64,000 nucleotides of DNA from Peptococcaceae bacterium BRH_c4b (GCA_000961595.1 LADO01000037.1:26661-90660), one strand, 5' to 3'; positions 46,124 through 55,773 are shown, numbered from the stretch's first letter. Program-made: numbers and translations. The notes: generated from the letters alone by a model not told the origin.

Positions 46124-47170
46124 TTATACCTCGCACTGGTATATTCTAAAGCGCCTGGTTTGTTCACCCTCAAAGACACGGGTGATTATCTTGAGCATGA
46201 CACTGTTGTCCTCATGTATTTGAGATAGGTCGGCCTCATGGTAGCCGTTTTTAATCAGGTTCTTGATGGCTTCCAGCATCATCAGGGAATCCAGTCCCCT
46301 GTGCCTGAGTTCGGGGACCACGCCCATTATGGCTGCCCGCACTGATTTTAATCCCGGGCGTGAGGGGAAGGGTGAGGGAGTGAAAAGAAGTATTCCGGCA
46401 GGTTGTTTGTCGACCAGTACGGCCAGCAATAAATCGGGGTCGGCAGAACCGGCGCAGAAGCTCAACATGGCCGCTACCTCTGCCCGGGTAAGGGGTATAA
46501 ATCCCCAGTTGGCCGACATGGACTGGTTATACACAGTTCTTACCAAATCCACATCCGCTGCGGGGTGGTAAAGATTAATTCTGCGCAGGGTTACCCCGGG
46601 GTTTCTGGCTGCCCTGCCCGCAACAGCGGCGACTTTTGCGGGTATGCCCTGTTCCCGGCGCCAGCGGAAGGTAAGCAGATCGGTCAGTTTCTCCATGCCG
46701 GCGGCTGCCATTAATTCCGGGTAATACTGGGGATTGAAGGGCATCATGTATTGATAGCCTTTTTCAAATCCTTCAACCAGCATGCCCACCTTCTGGTTGG
46801 TATTAAAAGTGGCCGGGCCGATCATTCTGGTGCAGCCCTCTTCCCGCAGCCAGTCCCGGGCCCCGTCCAATAAAGCAGTGGCGGCCCCGGGATCATTCAG
46901 GCACTCGAAGCAGCCAAAGAAACCCGTGGCCGGGTCAGGATTAAGCAGATCCCTGGTGGCGGCCACCCTGCCCACTAATTTGCCGTCCCTGAAAACCAAC
47001 AGGTTGCAGCCCTCCAGGTGCTGCATGACCGGGTTTTGGGTTGGATTGAAAATTCCCGTGGGGTCGTTTATGTTGTTGGGGTTTTCGGAGCGGCTGTATA
47101 TTCTGGTGGGAAATACGCAAAAATCCACAAGCTGGCGGTGGTTTGCCACCGTTAATACTTCCACTGACAT
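46124..47170 (-). CDS. GNAT-fold acyltransferase-like protein
   Basis: A 348-residue protein with two GNAT-like halves. The second half shows AAIMGVVPELRHRGLDSLMM, a degenerate acetyl-CoA loop (RxxGL), and LSQIHEDNSVMLKIITR. The first half has LLVFRDGKLVGRVAATRD and a FGCFECLNDP segment. The pattern is that of long N-acetyltransferases of unknown substrate in Clostridia and Deltaproteobacteria. GGAGGTCCTGGCG precedes the ATG. A single gene. Confidence 0.7.
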   Translation of the reverse strand: MSVEVLTVANHRQLVDFCVFPTRIYSRSENPNNINDPTGIFNPTQNPVMQHLEGCNLLVFRDGKLVGRVAATRDLLNPDPATGFFGCFECLNDPGAATALLDGARDWLREEGCTRMIGPATFNTNQKVGMLVEGFEKGYQYMMPFNPQYYPELMAAAGMEKLTDLLTFRWRREQGIPAKVAAVAGRAARNPGVTLRRINLYHPAADVDLVRTVYNQSMSANWGFIPLTRAEVAAMLSFCAGSADPDLLLAVLVDKQPAGILLFTPSPFPSRPGLKSVRAAIMGVVPELRHRGLDSLMMLEAIKNLIKNGYHEADLSQIHEDNSVMLKIITRVFEGEQTRRFRIYQCEV

Positions 47171-47295
47171 CGCCAGGACCTCCGGTACAGAAAATATACT
47201 TCAACATATGTTGGCGTTTGAAAATAGGTTATAAAACCGGAAGGATTTCTGGCGCGAAGGGGTGAAAGTATATAAAAAGATGCGGGGGTGCATAT

Positions 47296-47550
47296 ATGGA
47301 AGGTAATAAGCTGCCCGGTCCGGCTTTGATTGCGCTGGGGATACTGGCCTGGGCGCTGGTGCTGTGGATTTTTACCCTGGGCAATCCTTCCTTTGTGCCA
47401 GTGGCTCGGTTTATATTTATGGTGCTGGTGCTTCCTATGGCTGCGGCGGAGTGGCTGAGGATAAAAGGCTTGCTAAAAAAGCAGCTTATCTTGCCAGTTA
47501 GGCTTTTAATCATAGCTACAGCTCTGGCTATATGGTATAAAAACATATAA
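47296..47550 (+). CDS. Small integral membrane protein, 84 aa
   Basis: An 84-residue protein with about three hydrophobic helices (LIALGILAWALVLWIFTL, FIFMVLVLPMAAAEW, LLIIATALAIWYKNI). GGGGGTG precedes the ATG, and a clean terminator follows. No family is recognised. It diverges from the GNAT gene. Confidence 0.6.
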   Translation: MEGNKLPGPALIALGILAWALVLWIFTLGNPSFVPVARFIFMVLVLPMAAAEWLRIKGLLKKQLILPVRLLIIATALAIWYKNI

Positions 47551-47572
47551 AACCCCGGTATTCCGGGGTTTT
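47549..47572 (+). terminator. Terminator
   Basis: AAAACCCCGG-TATT-CCGGGGTTTT directly after the small membrane gene. Confidence 0.85.
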
Positions 47573-47590
47573 ATCATTTAAACTCTTATT

Positions 47591-47750
47591 GGGGACATTC
47601 CTTCCCCAGCACTATTCAGATATTCCTGACTACTGTTATTTTCGCCGGTTCTCTTATTCTGACTCCTTGACTTCTCACCTCTTACTTCTGAAACAAAGGT
47701 GTGTCCCCTGACATAAGTTGGGGACATTCCTCCGAAGGAGGTGTGTCCCC
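47591..47750. repeat. GGGGACATTCC / GGTGTGTCCCC repeat pair
   Basis: A long unit (left half at 47591, right half ending near 47708, about 95 bp of unrelated DNA between) followed by a compact one (47720-47750). Same family as at 2.0, 24.2 and 56.1 kb. Confidence 0.75.
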
Positions 47751-47755
47751 TTTCC

Positions 47756-47908
47756 TTAGATCAGTTGTCCCGCTGCCAGGCCTGCGGTCACGGCCACTGC
47801 CACGCTCACCAAAACCCAGAGCATATCTTTTTTTACCCTGCCCACAATTTTATCCATATTGTCGTTGCTGGGGTATTCCGGGGCAGTTACTGATTTTCCA
47901 CTGGCCAA
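47756..47908 (-). CDS. Small single-pass membrane protein, 50 aa
   Basis: A TTG start 8 bases after AGGAGG. The product has a hydrophilic N-terminal half (MASGKSVTAPEYPSNDN) and a C-terminal membrane helix (MLWVLVSVAVAVTAGLAAG). I do not recognise it. Its stop codon nearly touches the preceding interspersed repeat. Confidence 0.55.
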   Translation of the reverse strand: MASGKSVTAPEYPSNDNMDKIVGRVKKDMLWVLVSVAVAVTAGLAAGQLI

Positions 47909-48006
47909 TTTGCCGTTCCTCCTTTGTATTAAACAGGGAGAGCATTAGCATAATATAAAAAAATGAGACGCACCGGGAGTCACTCTATTCTTGATTAAGT
48001 AAATAA

Positions 48007-48144
48007 TTAGTGCTGTACCCTGCCATTGGACTGCTCTTCTACCTTTTCAAGTACTTCTGCGATAGGTTTTACAAAAATCACTGCCAATACACCGATACCC
48101 AGGCATATGCCGGAAAAAAGATAAAAAATGCTAAAGTCAAACAT
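48007..48144 (-). CDS. Small single-pass membrane protein, 45 aa
   Basis: GGGGAGGGAATATC precedes the ATG. N-terminal helix (FYLFSGICLGIGVLAVIFV) then a charged tail (KPIAEVLEKVEEQSNGR). Unknown family. It may be in one transcript with the 50-aa protein that follows on the same strand. Confidence 0.55.
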   Translation of the reverse strand: MFDFSIFYLFSGICLGIGVLAVIFVKPIAEVLEKVEEQSNGRVQH

Positions 48145-48321
48145 GATATTCCCTCCCCGTAATGGCACTATATATATTATCTTTTAAAATGTAACACCGG
48201 GCTATAGACAAGTCAACCCCCAATCAATTTCCTGCAGGCCGGGAGTAATTAATGTTGTTTGTCCGGTGGCTGTTCTGCGGCTGTTATCGTGTGTGTGTCT
48301 GCCGGGCCGACGGACCGGAGT

Positions 48322-50592
48322 TTACTGGGATCCGGAATCAAAAGTTTGCTGGTATTGATCCAGGGACATTAAAATCGACCTGGGCTTGCTGCCCTCAAAA
48401 CCCCCCACGATACCCTTCCTTTCCATAATGTCCACCAGTCTGGCCGCTCTGGCGTAGCCTATATGCATCCTGCGCTGGAGTAAGGATATGGACGCCGTAC
48501 CGCTTTCAATAAATATCTGCACCGCCTGGGGTAGCAGCTCGTCTTCGAAATTGGCGGAGTCGTTTTTCTCTTCTGCCGGGGGCGTTTTAAGTACCTGCTC
48601 GTCGTAAACCGGCTGGGCCTGTTCTTTGAGATAGCCCACCAGGGCTTCTACCTCCTGATCAGACAGGTATGCCCCCTGTAGCCTCACCGGTTTGGGGGCG
48701 CCCACCGGGAAAAACAGCATGTCTCCTTTGCCCAGCAGTTTTTCGGCCCCTCCCATATCCAAAATGGTACGGGAGTCCATATGTGATGATACCGCAAAAG
48801 ATACCCGGGAAGGAATATTGGCTTTAATCAGTCCCGTAATCACGTCCACGGAGGGCCTCTGGGTAGCCACTACCAGGTGCATACCGGCGGCTCTGGCCAT
48901 CTGGGCCAGGCGGCAGATGGAATCCTCAACGTCTGCGGGCGCTACCATCATCAAATCCGCTAGCTCGTCAATAATTATCACCACAAAGGGAAGGGGGGTG
49001 TCCGGGGAGTCCACGGCAGCGCCGCAAAGCTTGTTATACCTGGCTATATCCCTTACCCCTGTTTGGGCGAACAGTTCGTACCTCTTTTCCATTTCCTTGA
49101 CCGCCCAGCGCAGGGTACCAGCCGCTTTTTTGGCATCGGTGACTACCGGGGCGATCAAATGAGGAACGCCGTTATAGGTGGTCAGTTCCACCATTTTGGG
49201 ATCTATCATCAAAAATTTTACTTCATCGGGAGTAGCCCTGAAAAGTATGCTTGACACCAGAGTGTTTATACAAACGCTTTTTCCGGAGCCGGTGGCGCCA
49301 GCCACCAGCAGGTGAGGCATTTTACCAAGGTCAGCTACTACCGGGGCGCCCGCGATATCCTTACCCAGCACAACAGTCAGGCGGGAGGCCGGGGTGGTGA
49401 ACTCCCTGCTTTCCAGAAGCTCCCGCAGCCCTACCATGGAGATTTCGCGATTGGGGACTTCTATACCTACCGCCGCCTTGCCCGGTATAGGAGCCTCAAT
49501 GCGTACACCGGGCGCGGCAAGACTAAGGGCAATATCATCAGCCAGTCCCACGATGCGGCTTACTTTTACGCCCGGGGGGGGTTGTATTTCATAACGGGTT
49601 ATAGCCGGTCCTACGGATACTTCCGTGACCCGGGCGGCAATGCTGAAGTTTTCCAGGGTTTCTTCCAGAATACGGGTGCGTTCGGCAATCTCGCTGTTGG
49701 AAGCCCCGGATTTTTTGTTTTTAAGCCCGGCCAGCAGGGATACCGGGGGTAACCTGTAAGTCTTACCGTCAGAGAGGGCAAGGGGGGCCAGCTCAATTAC
49801 CAGATCGTCCTGAGGGTCATATTTTTCTTTATGTTTTCTTGGCGCCGGGGGAGGGCTGTCCAACCGGTCATCCGTCCCTGAAGCTTTCCCGGCTGGCTCC
49901 CCTTCTTCCGGGTTGGCGTCGCCGCCGTTAATTTTTACAATGCCGCTTTTCCGGTCTTTATCTATTGAGCCCTTACGTATTTCTCTTTCCGGGTCGACTT
50001 CTTCGAAAAGAAAACTTACAATGTTACTGCCCACCCTGCTGCCCATGGCTCTGGCCCGCAGGGTGGCAACCATACCTAGTTGCCCCAGGGTAGAGCCGGT
50101 GATCAGTATCAGGGCAACCAGACCCAGGGCCGCCAATACTATATATGTGCCCACCCGACCAAACAAAAGATTCAGCAGGTAGGTTCCGGCGGCACCCAGA
50201 AAGCCGCCACCCTGACCCAACAGGGCGGCCTTGAAATACTGGGAGGGTATAATATCCATATGCAGATAAAAAAGAACCGTCATGTACAGCACGAATATGC
50301 CGGTGACCCGGGCATTAAGTCTAAACCGCTGCTCCCCGGTCAACATTTTTATGCCCGCCAGGGCAAGCAGCAACGGCAGTACATACCGGCCCTCTCCGGT
50401 CAGCACCAGCATGGTCCGTTCAATGATGCGGCCCAGCATGCCCGGAGAGTTAGTAAAAAAGGTGGCCATACCCAGTGCAGCCAGAGCCATTATGGCGATA
50501 CCCAGCAGTTGGCATTTTATATGTTCGCGGTGGGATGGCCTGGTAGAGGATTTTTTTCCATTTGGGGCAGAATTCCTGCCTCGGCCTTTCAT
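48322..50592 (-). CDS. DNA translocase FtsK/SpoIIIE
   Basis: A 756-residue protein. Four N-terminal membrane helices, a linker of about 100 residues, alpha-beta motor with Walker A GATGSGKSVC and Walker B VIIIDELADLM, and a C-terminal winged-helix gamma domain (LLQRRMHIGYARAARLVDIM) that reads KOPS/SRS-type DNA motifs. It pumps chromosomal DNA across septa in division or sporulation. Length is normal for SpoIIIE. GGGGTG precedes the ATG. Confidence 0.95.
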   Translation of the reverse strand: MKGRGRNSAPNGKKSSTRPSHREHIKCQLLGIAIMALAALGMATFFTNSPGMLGRIIERTMLVLTGEGRYVLPLLLALAGIKMLTGEQRFRLNARVTGIFVLYMTVLFYLHMDIIPSQYFKAALLGQGGGFLGAAGTYLLNLLFGRVGTYIVLAALGLVALILITGSTLGQLGMVATLRARAMGSRVGSNIVSFLFEEVDPEREIRKGSIDKDRKSGIVKINGGDANPEEGEPAGKASGTDDRLDSPPPAPRKHKEKYDPQDDLVIELAPLALSDGKTYRLPPVSLLAGLKNKKSGASNSEIAERTRILEETLENFSIAARVTEVSVGPAITRYEIQPPPGVKVSRIVGLADDIALSLAAPGVRIEAPIPGKAAVGIEVPNREISMVGLRELLESREFTTPASRLTVVLGKDIAGAPVVADLGKMPHLLVAGATGSGKSVCINTLVSSILFRATPDEVKFLMIDPKMVELTTYNGVPHLIAPVVTDAKKAAGTLRWAVKEMEKRYELFAQTGVRDIARYNKLCGAAVDSPDTPLPFVVIIIDELADLMMVAPADVEDSICRLAQMARAAGMHLVVATQRPSVDVITGLIKANIPSRVSFAVSSHMDSRTILDMGGAEKLLGKGDMLFFPVGAPKPVRLQGAYLSDQEVEALVGYLKEQAQPVYDEQVLKTPPAEEKNDSANFEDELLPQAVQIFIESGTASISLLQRRMHIGYARAARLVDIMERKGIVGGFEGSKPRSILMSLDQYQQTFDSGSQ

Positions 50593-50781
50593 GTGGGAGC
50601 ACCCCGTTATCGACAGATTTTTGCTATATTACCATATTTGAGCTTAACACAAAAATAGCCCGCTAGCAAGCAGGATGCCTTTTTGCCGGCCCTCCGCCTG
50701 CCTTTTGCTGCAGGCTGTGCGGGGTAACGTCTGACCATGGCATCTTTCATGCGGGGCGGTGGAGGAGTATGGCCGGCTTTT

Positions 50782-51555
50782 TTAACGTGCCATTTTTCCG
50801 GCCTTACGCCTGGTGTAAAATAAACCGGTTATGCCGATAACGAAAAGCAGTGCGCTAACCAGTTGGGCTACCCGGATGGGACCCAGCATGAGGCTGTCTG
50901 TGCGCATCCCCTCAATAAAAAACCTGCCCAGGGAATACAACGACAGGTAGAGTAGGGTTATCTGTCCGGAGAAATCACGTTTCCTCCATTTATACAGGAG
51001 TACTCCGAATACGGCAAAATTCCACAGCGACTCGTACAGAAAGGTAGGATGATAATATACGCCGTTAATTAACATCTGGTTCTGAATGAAAGCCGGGAAG
51101 TGAGAGATAAATTCCCGGGATACGGGTCCGCCGTGGGCTTCCTGATTAAAAAAGTTGCCCCAGCGACCGATGGCCTGTCCCAGTATGACACTAGGCGCCA
51201 GTATATCGGCGGTTTGCCAGAACGGCAGCCTGTATTTTCTGATATACCACAGCCCGGCCAGGATGCCCCCCAGTAGTCCCCCATGTATGGCCAGCCCGCC
51301 CTGCCATATGGCCAGAATGTCCAGTGGGTTGAGACGGTACGCTTCCCATTCAAAAATAACAAAATACAACCTCGCCCCGATGATGGACATGGGGATGATT
51401 AATGTTATCATGTTTATCAGGTGGTCGGTATCGTAGCCCTGGCTCTGAGCCCTGCGGTAGGCCAGCCCGATGCCCAGCAAGAAGGCGGTGGCCATGATTA
51501 CACCGTACCATTTGATGGTTAGAGGCCCGAAAGCTATTACTACGGGGTCATACAA
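50782..51555 (-). CDS. lgt: Prolipoprotein diacylglyceryl transferase
   Basis: A 257-residue membrane enzyme with seven helices. The Lgt signature ILGQAIGRWGNFFNQEAHGG is present in two parts here: GQAIGRWGN and FFNQEAHGG. It moves diacylglycerol from phosphatidylglycerol to the lipobox Cys. I place the start at TTG 51555, 5 bases after AGAGAGGTGA, because the family begins just before VVIAFGPLTIKWYG. The in-frame extension to 51606 runs through a terminator hairpin. Confidence 0.92.
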   Translation of the reverse strand: MYDPVVIAFGPLTIKWYGVIMATAFLLGIGLAYRRAQSQGYDTDHLINMITLIIPMSIIGARLYFVIFEWEAYRLNPLDILAIWQGGLAIHGGLLGGILAGLWYIRKYRLPFWQTADILAPSVILGQAIGRWGNFFNQEAHGGPVSREFISHFPAFIQNQMLINGVYYHPTFLYESLWNFAVFGVLLYKWRKRDFSGQITLLYLSLYSLGRFFIEGMRTDSLMLGPIRVAQLVSALLFVIGITGLFYTRRKAGKMAR

Positions 51556-51578
51556 TGATATCACCTCTCTGGAATAAA

Positions 51579-51600
51579 AATTCCCGCCTGGGCGGGAATT
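51579..51600 (-). terminator. Terminator/attenuator in the lgt leader
   Basis: AATTCCCGCC and GGCGGGAATT with a two-base loop; on the minus strand it is followed by TTTTT. It lies 24 bases upstream of the lgt start, so it can act only as an attenuator or as the end of an upstream transcript. Confidence 0.65.
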
Positions 51601-51618
51601 GATCAAGCTTACTCCAAG

Positions 51619-51633
51619 TTACCCTTGGGCCAT
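51619..51633 (-). CDS. Possible 4-residue leader peptide before lgt
   Basis: A very strong ribosome site (GGAGGTGA) is followed 5 bases later by ATG-GCC-CAA-GGG-TAA (MAQG), or from GTG 51642 a 7-residue form. The stop is 19 bases before the terminator hairpin and in frame with lgt. Speculative. Confidence 0.35.
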   Translation of the reverse strand: MAQG

Positions 51634-51708
51634 AAGGCTCACCTCCAATTATAGCATGCCCTTCATGAAAAAAATTAAATAAGGGTAAAAATTATGGGTG
51701 TAGCTGAA

Positions 51709-51951
51709 TCAGGACACCTTTTGCACCACAGGTTCCTGCTTACTTTTTTTATTGGCCAGTTCCTCCGCATAATCGGTGGCTATCAGATAAACCCCCACCC
51801 AAAGGTCGTGCTCATTGATTTTACCATCCAGCTCCCTGGATACATCTTTAAATTTTTTCTCCACTCTGTCTTTGAAGGCAGAGAATTCAACCAGAAAATC
51901 TATTACATCACGCTGGTTAAAAGATGCGCCGTCCTTGATGGTTTTTGACAT
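51709..51951 (-). CDS. Small hypothetical protein, 80 aa
   Basis: GGGGGTGATTCT precedes the ATG. The 80-residue product is soluble and helical (VIDFLVEFSAFKDRVEKKFK, INEHDLWVGVYLIATDYAEE). I do not recognise a family. Downstream of it on the minus strand come the lgt leader and lgt. Confidence 0.6.
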   Translation of the reverse strand: MSKTIKDGASFNQRDVIDFLVEFSAFKDRVEKKFKDVSRELDGKINEHDLWVGVYLIATDYAEELANKKSKQEPVVQKVS

Positions 51952-52040
51952 AGAATCACCCCCATTATTATTTACTAAAATTATAGTAATAATGGTAAAA
52001 AATGTTAAGGGGTAAATATTGTCTAATACGGTCTTTACGA

Positions 52041-52073
52041 AAAAAAAACAGACCCGGCCATAATGACCGGGTT
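52041..52073 (-). terminator. Terminator of the Q-rich protein gene
   Basis: ACCCGG / CCGGGT stem with a run of eight or nine T on the minus strand. Confidence 0.75.
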
Positions 52074-52102
52074 GTACACTTCCTATATAGTATGGGGAAT
52101 TT

Positions 52103-52717
52103 TTACCTGAATCCGTACTGGTTTGCCTGGTACGGTGTATAGGTACTCTGGAGCAGGGCATTGGCATTATTACCCATAGATGAAAAGGGAGTGGTAGCCG
52201 ACATAATAGCAGTGTTCTGTCCGCCCGGCAAATTAGTTGCATAACTTTGCTGGTATGAGCCGGGGAAGGAAGAACCCGGCTGATTTAAGTTGCTCTGACC
52301 TAATTGCCACGCATTTGTGCCGGTCTGGCCGGACAGCCCGGAATAAATGCCGCTTTGACCTGCAAATGCGCCCTGTCCTGCAAAGCTTCCGGTTTGGCCC
52401 CAAGCCCCGGTGCTTGGATAGGGGTTAAAGCCTGAAGACAGGTTGGCAAAGTTGGTGGAGAAGGTCCTGTTTTGCATTTGCCCGGCCATCTGCTGGGCAA
52501 TGCTGCTGATTTGGTTGATCTCCTGGTTCAATGAATTGGCAGCCTGCTGAATCCGGCGCAGTCCCTGGGTGGCGATAACCTCTTTTTGCTGAAGTTGCTG
52601 CAGTTGCATGGTGTTGACTTGCTCGGACTGTTGCAGCGCGTTGCAAACCTGGGAAATGTCGTTGATCTCCTGGCGCAGGCGCTGAATTTGTTGTTGCAGT
52701 TGGAATGCTTGATCCAT
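52103..52717 (-). CDS. Gln-rich coiled-coil protein, possible spore coat-like
   Basis: 204 residues. The first 90 are a Gln-rich coiled coil (LQQQIQRLRQEINDISQV, LQQLQQKEVIATQGLRRI). The rest is low-complexity Gly/Ser/Gln/Tyr (GSFAGQGAFAGQSGIYSGL), like coat or surface proteins of spore formers. This role is a guess from composition. AAAGGAGG precedes ATG 52717. A terminator follows. Confidence 0.6.
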   Translation of the reverse strand: MDQAFQLQQQIQRLRQEINDISQVCNALQQSEQVNTMQLQQLQQKEVIATQGLRRIQQAANSLNQEINQISSIAQQMAGQMQNRTFSTNFANLSSGFNPYPSTGAWGQTGSFAGQGAFAGQSGIYSGLSGQTGTNAWQLGQSNLNQPGSSFPGSYQQSYATNLPGGQNTAIMSATTPFSSMGNNANALLQSTYTPYQANQYGFR

Positions 52718-52824
52718 TGTTGTGCCTCCTTTGAAAAATTTAGCCATGTTGGCTTCCGGGTTTATTATCTACAAAATATTGGGGTTTATTACCGGAATAT
52801 TTTGGTTATTGCATAATGAATATA

Positions 52825-53310
52825 TTAATGTGTCTCTACGTCTTTGCCGCCAGAATTACGTAGTATTTTGGCGGCCTCATCTATCTTTCCCTGATCACAG
52901 CGCACAGTCACCATGATATTGCCCTGCTTCACCTTGTCTTCGTAAAAACGGCCCCTTTCCGCCGGTATTCCCCAGTCTACCAGACCTCCGGCGATGCCCC
53001 CGGTGGCGGCCCCGGAAAGAAGCCCTGCGATGGGCCCGGCGGCCAGCACCGGTCCGATGCCCGGTATAGCCAGGGCACCCACCCCTGCAGCAAGGCCAAT
53101 GATCCCGCCTACGGTTCCGCCGGTGCCCGCCCCATTCATCACCGGATCTCCTCCGGTGGCAGGAGCATGCTTATTATCAACCCAGTCATCCTTTTGATTT
53201 TCTCTGGAAATCATCGATATTTCATTTTCAAATCCCTTGCTTCTCAGTTCCTGAATAGCCCTCTCCGCGCTATCCCGGGTGGGGAAGGTGGCTAGTATGG
53301 TTTTTTGCAT
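52825..53310 (-). CDS. General stress protein 17M-like (YflT-type) protein
   Basis: A 161-residue protein. The N-terminus ILATFPTRDSAERAIQELRS is the ferredoxin-like start of heat-induced stress protein YflT/DUF1269-type families. The centre is a long Gly/Ala helix hairpin (GGIIGLAAGVGALAIPG, GPVLAAGPIAGLLSGAATGG), and the C-terminus is a second small domain (GNIMVTVRCDQGKIDEAAKI). The glycine-zipper middle suggests membrane association. GGGGGTTATC precedes the ATG. Confidence 0.72.
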   Translation of the reverse strand: MQKTILATFPTRDSAERAIQELRSKGFENEISMISRENQKDDWVDNKHAPATGGDPVMNGAGTGGTVGGIIGLAAGVGALAIPGIGPVLAAGPIAGLLSGAATGGIAGGLVDWGIPAERGRFYEDKVKQGNIMVTVRCDQGKIDEAAKILRNSGGKDVETH

Positions 53311-53433
53311 GCGATAACCCCCTTAAATATTGAAGTCGCTTGCCTTAAAATCATTAAATATATTCCCTCTGCGAGGGGATAACTATGCACCGGAGAAAAT
53401 AAATAGTTTTTCAGGAAAAACAAAAATTAATTG

Positions 53434-53461
53434 TTGTTTTTTAGCATGCAGGTGGTATAAT
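53434..53461 (+). promoter_or_regulatory. Promoter of the polyamine operon
   Basis: TTGTTT, 16-bp spacer, TATAAT; GGAAGGGGA follows before the start codon at 53509. Confidence 0.6.
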
Positions 53462-53508
53462 TTTTATTGTTTGTTTGAGGTTATACTATTTTCGGAAGGG
53501 GATTTATC

Positions 53509-53967
53509 ATGCTACCGACGCCGAAAAAATATTTTTTAACCGCTGCCGCTGCAGAGGGGGACAGTACTCTGACGGCTTTTGACAACGCCCTGCTGGCCGG
53601 CAGAATCGGTAATATCAACTTAATCAGGGTAAGCAGCATTTTGCCGCCGGAAGCTGAGATTGATCCTGAGTTGGTTATTCCACCGGGCTCACTGGTGCCT
53701 ACCGCTTACGGCTATATCGTTAGCCAGGAACCGGGCCAGCTGATAGCGGCCGCTGTAGGTGTGGGAATTTCCGCCGACACCTTCGGGGTGATCATGGAAT
53801 TTTCCGGGGTGTGTGGCAAGGAGGAAGCCCGGGACAGGATCAGGGCTATGCTGGAAGAGTCTTTTCGCTCCCGGGGAATGGATCTGAAAGACATAAAAAT
53901 TGCCGCAGTGGAGCACAGGGTGGTTAAAACCGGGTGCGCCCTTGCTGCCGTACCCATGTGGTATTGA
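53509..53967 (+). CDS. Pyruvoyl-dependent arginine decarboxylase
   Basis: A 152-residue PvlArgDC. The self-cleavage site is S42-S43 in [10 protein letters not shown], where the pyruvoyl group forms from the second Ser. [20 protein letters not shown] and [17 protein letters not shown] complete the family pattern. It converts arginine to agmatine. First gene of a three-gene operon with spermidine synthase and agmatinase. GGAAGGGGATTTATC precedes the ATG. Confidence 0.93.
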   Translation: MLPTPKKYFLTAAAAEGDSTLTAFDNALLAGRIGNINLIRVSSILPPEAEIDPELVIPPGSLVPTAYGYIVSQEPGQLIAAAVGVGISADTFGVIMEFSGVCGKEEARDRIRAMLEESFRSRGMDLKDIKIAAVEHRVVKTGCALAAVPMWY

Positions 53968-53983
53968 TTTAGGAGGGTTATGT

Positions 53984-54811
53984 ATGGAATTGTGGGTTAC
54001 CGAAATGCAAACCAAAGATCTGACCATTGGTTGCCGGGTAGCCAAAACGCTACACTATGAGGAAACACCCTATCAAAAGCTGGCGGTGGTTGATACCCAC
54101 CAGTTCGGCCGTATGCTGCTGCTGGACAGCATTATACAGACCACCATCGCAGACGAGTTTGTATACCATGAGATGATCACCCACGTCGGTTTGAATACCC
54201 TGCCCAACCCCCGCCGGGTGCTGGTTATAGGCGGCGGGGACGGCGGCTCCATCCGTGAGATTATCAAGCATAAATCCGTGGAAAAGGCGACTCTGGTGGA
54301 GATAGACGGCAAGGTAGTCGAGGCGGCCAAAAAATATTTGCCGGAAATTAGCTGTGCCCTGGACGATCCCCGGGTAGAGGTGCTGGTTGCCGACGGCATC
54401 AGACACGTTAAGGAGCATAAAAACACTTACGATATGATCGTGGTGGACTCCACCGACCCTATCGGGCCGGCGGAAGGGCTTTTCGGGGCGGCCTTCTACA
54501 AGGATGTGCATGACGCCCTGACCGGGGACGGCATATTTGTGGCCCAGACGGAATCACCGTTTTTCAATAGGGATCTGATACCCCGGATATACAAAGACGT
54601 ATCGGGAATCTTTCCCGTAACCAGGCTATTTTTGGGTAACGTGCCTACCTACCCGGGAGGGCTGTGGTCATTCACCATGGGCAGCAAGAAGCATGACCCG
54701 CTTAAGGTGGATATCAGCAAATTACCGGATCTCAACACCCGTTATTACAGCCCTGAAATACATCGCACGTGTTTTGTTCTTCCGCCTTTCGTACAGGAAC
54801 TGCTTAAATAG
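53984..54811 (+). CDS. speE: Spermidine synthase
   Basis: A 275-residue aminopropyltransferase. Motifs: [23 protein letters not shown] (substrate loop), [15 protein letters not shown] (decarboxylated-SAM site), [14 protein letters not shown], and the catalytic [17 protein letters not shown]. It makes spermidine from putrescine. The ATG at 53984 follows AGGAGGG and comes 16 bases after the decarboxylase stop; the longer frame from 53900 overlaps that gene. Confidence 0.95.
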   Translation: MELWVTEMQTKDLTIGCRVAKTLHYEETPYQKLAVVDTHQFGRMLLLDSIIQTTIADEFVYHEMITHVGLNTLPNPRRVLVIGGGDGGSIREIIKHKSVEKATLVEIDGKVVEAAKKYLPEISCALDDPRVEVLVADGIRHVKEHKNTYDMIVVDSTDPIGPAEGLFGAAFYKDVHDALTGDGIFVAQTESPFFNRDLIPRIYKDVSGIFPVTRLFLGNVPTYPGGLWSFTMGSKKHDPLKVDISKLPDLNTRYYSPEIHRTCFVLPPFVQELLK

Positions 54812-54877
54812 AATCATAAAATCCGGGCGGCAGAGATGCCGCCTTAAGTATTGTTTCAGTATTTGGGAGGGTTATGC

Positions 54878-55762
54878 ATGGGTTTGGAAAGGTTTAACGG
54901 ATTTATGGGGAGTTCCCCCGATTATGGCAAAGCGGATATTGTGATTATGGGAGCCCCAATGGATATTACGGTAAGTTTCCGGCCGGGTGCCCGCTTTGGT
55001 CCGCATCACATCAGATTGGTAAGCGTCGGGCTGGAGGAGTACAGTCCGGTTGCGGAGAGGGATTTGTCCGATTATGTTTATCATGATCTTGGTGACGTTG
55101 AGATAGTGCCCGGCAGGGTGGAAAAAAACCTGGAGTATATTGCCGAAGCCATGGATGGAGTTCTGTCTGATAGAAAATTTCCTGTATTGCTGGGGGGAGA
55201 ACACCTGGTGACTCTGCCGGCGGTGGAAAAGGCTGCTTCCCATTATCCCGGCCTGGTGGTGGTGCAACTGGACGCCCATGCCGATTTGCGGGATGAGTAT
55301 CTGGGGGAAAAACTTTCCCATGCCACGGTAATGCGCAGGGTGGCTGAAGTGGTGGGAGGCAGGAACATTTTTCAGTGTGGCATACGTTCCGGAGCCCGGG
55401 AGGAGTTTCGCTTCGCCCGGGAGGAAACCAACCTGTATCACGAGGTGAACGGTGAAAATATTGAAAATATCATCGCCGGGGTGGCCGGCAGGCCGGTATA
55501 CTTAACCCTGGATATAGACGTGGTGGATCCCGCCTACGCGTCAGGGACGGGTACACCGGAACCCGGCGGGTGTTCGGCAAAGGAAATACTACAGGCTCTC
55601 CATATGCTGGCCCGCCTGCCGGTGGTGGGTTTTGACCTGGTGGAGGTATGTCCGGTATATGACCCAGGGGAAAGTACCTCGCTGCTGGCAGCCAAACTGA
55701 TCAGGGAGGCCATATTATTATTCGGCCATAATTTCATTGCAGGTCATAGTACTACAGCGTAA
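54878..55762 (+). CDS. speB: Agmatinase
   Basis: A 294-residue ureohydrolase. Manganese ligands: GGEHLVTLP (His), QLDAHADLRDEY (DxHxD), and LTLDIDVVDPAYASGTGTP (DxD). It cleaves agmatine to putrescine and urea, linking the decarboxylase and SpeE. GGGAGGG precedes ATG 54878. Third and last gene of the operon. Confidence 0.95.
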   Translation: MGLERFNGFMGSSPDYGKADIVIMGAPMDITVSFRPGARFGPHHIRLVSVGLEEYSPVAERDLSDYVYHDLGDVEIVPGRVEKNLEYIAEAMDGVLSDRKFPVLLGGEHLVTLPAVEKAASHYPGLVVVQLDAHADLRDEYLGEKLSHATVMRRVAEVVGGRNIFQCGIRSGAREEFRFAREETNLYHEVNGENIENIIAGVAGRPVYLTLDIDVVDPAYASGTGTPEPGGCSAKEILQALHMLARLPVVGFDLVEVCPVYDPGESTSLLAAKLIREAILLFGHNFIAGHSTTA

Positions 55763-55773
55763 TCTAAAGGTTG

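Noticed and set aside
47701..47958. 85-aa plus-strand ORF
   Set aside because: It starts in an interspersed repeat and overlaps the better-supported minus-strand 50-aa gene.
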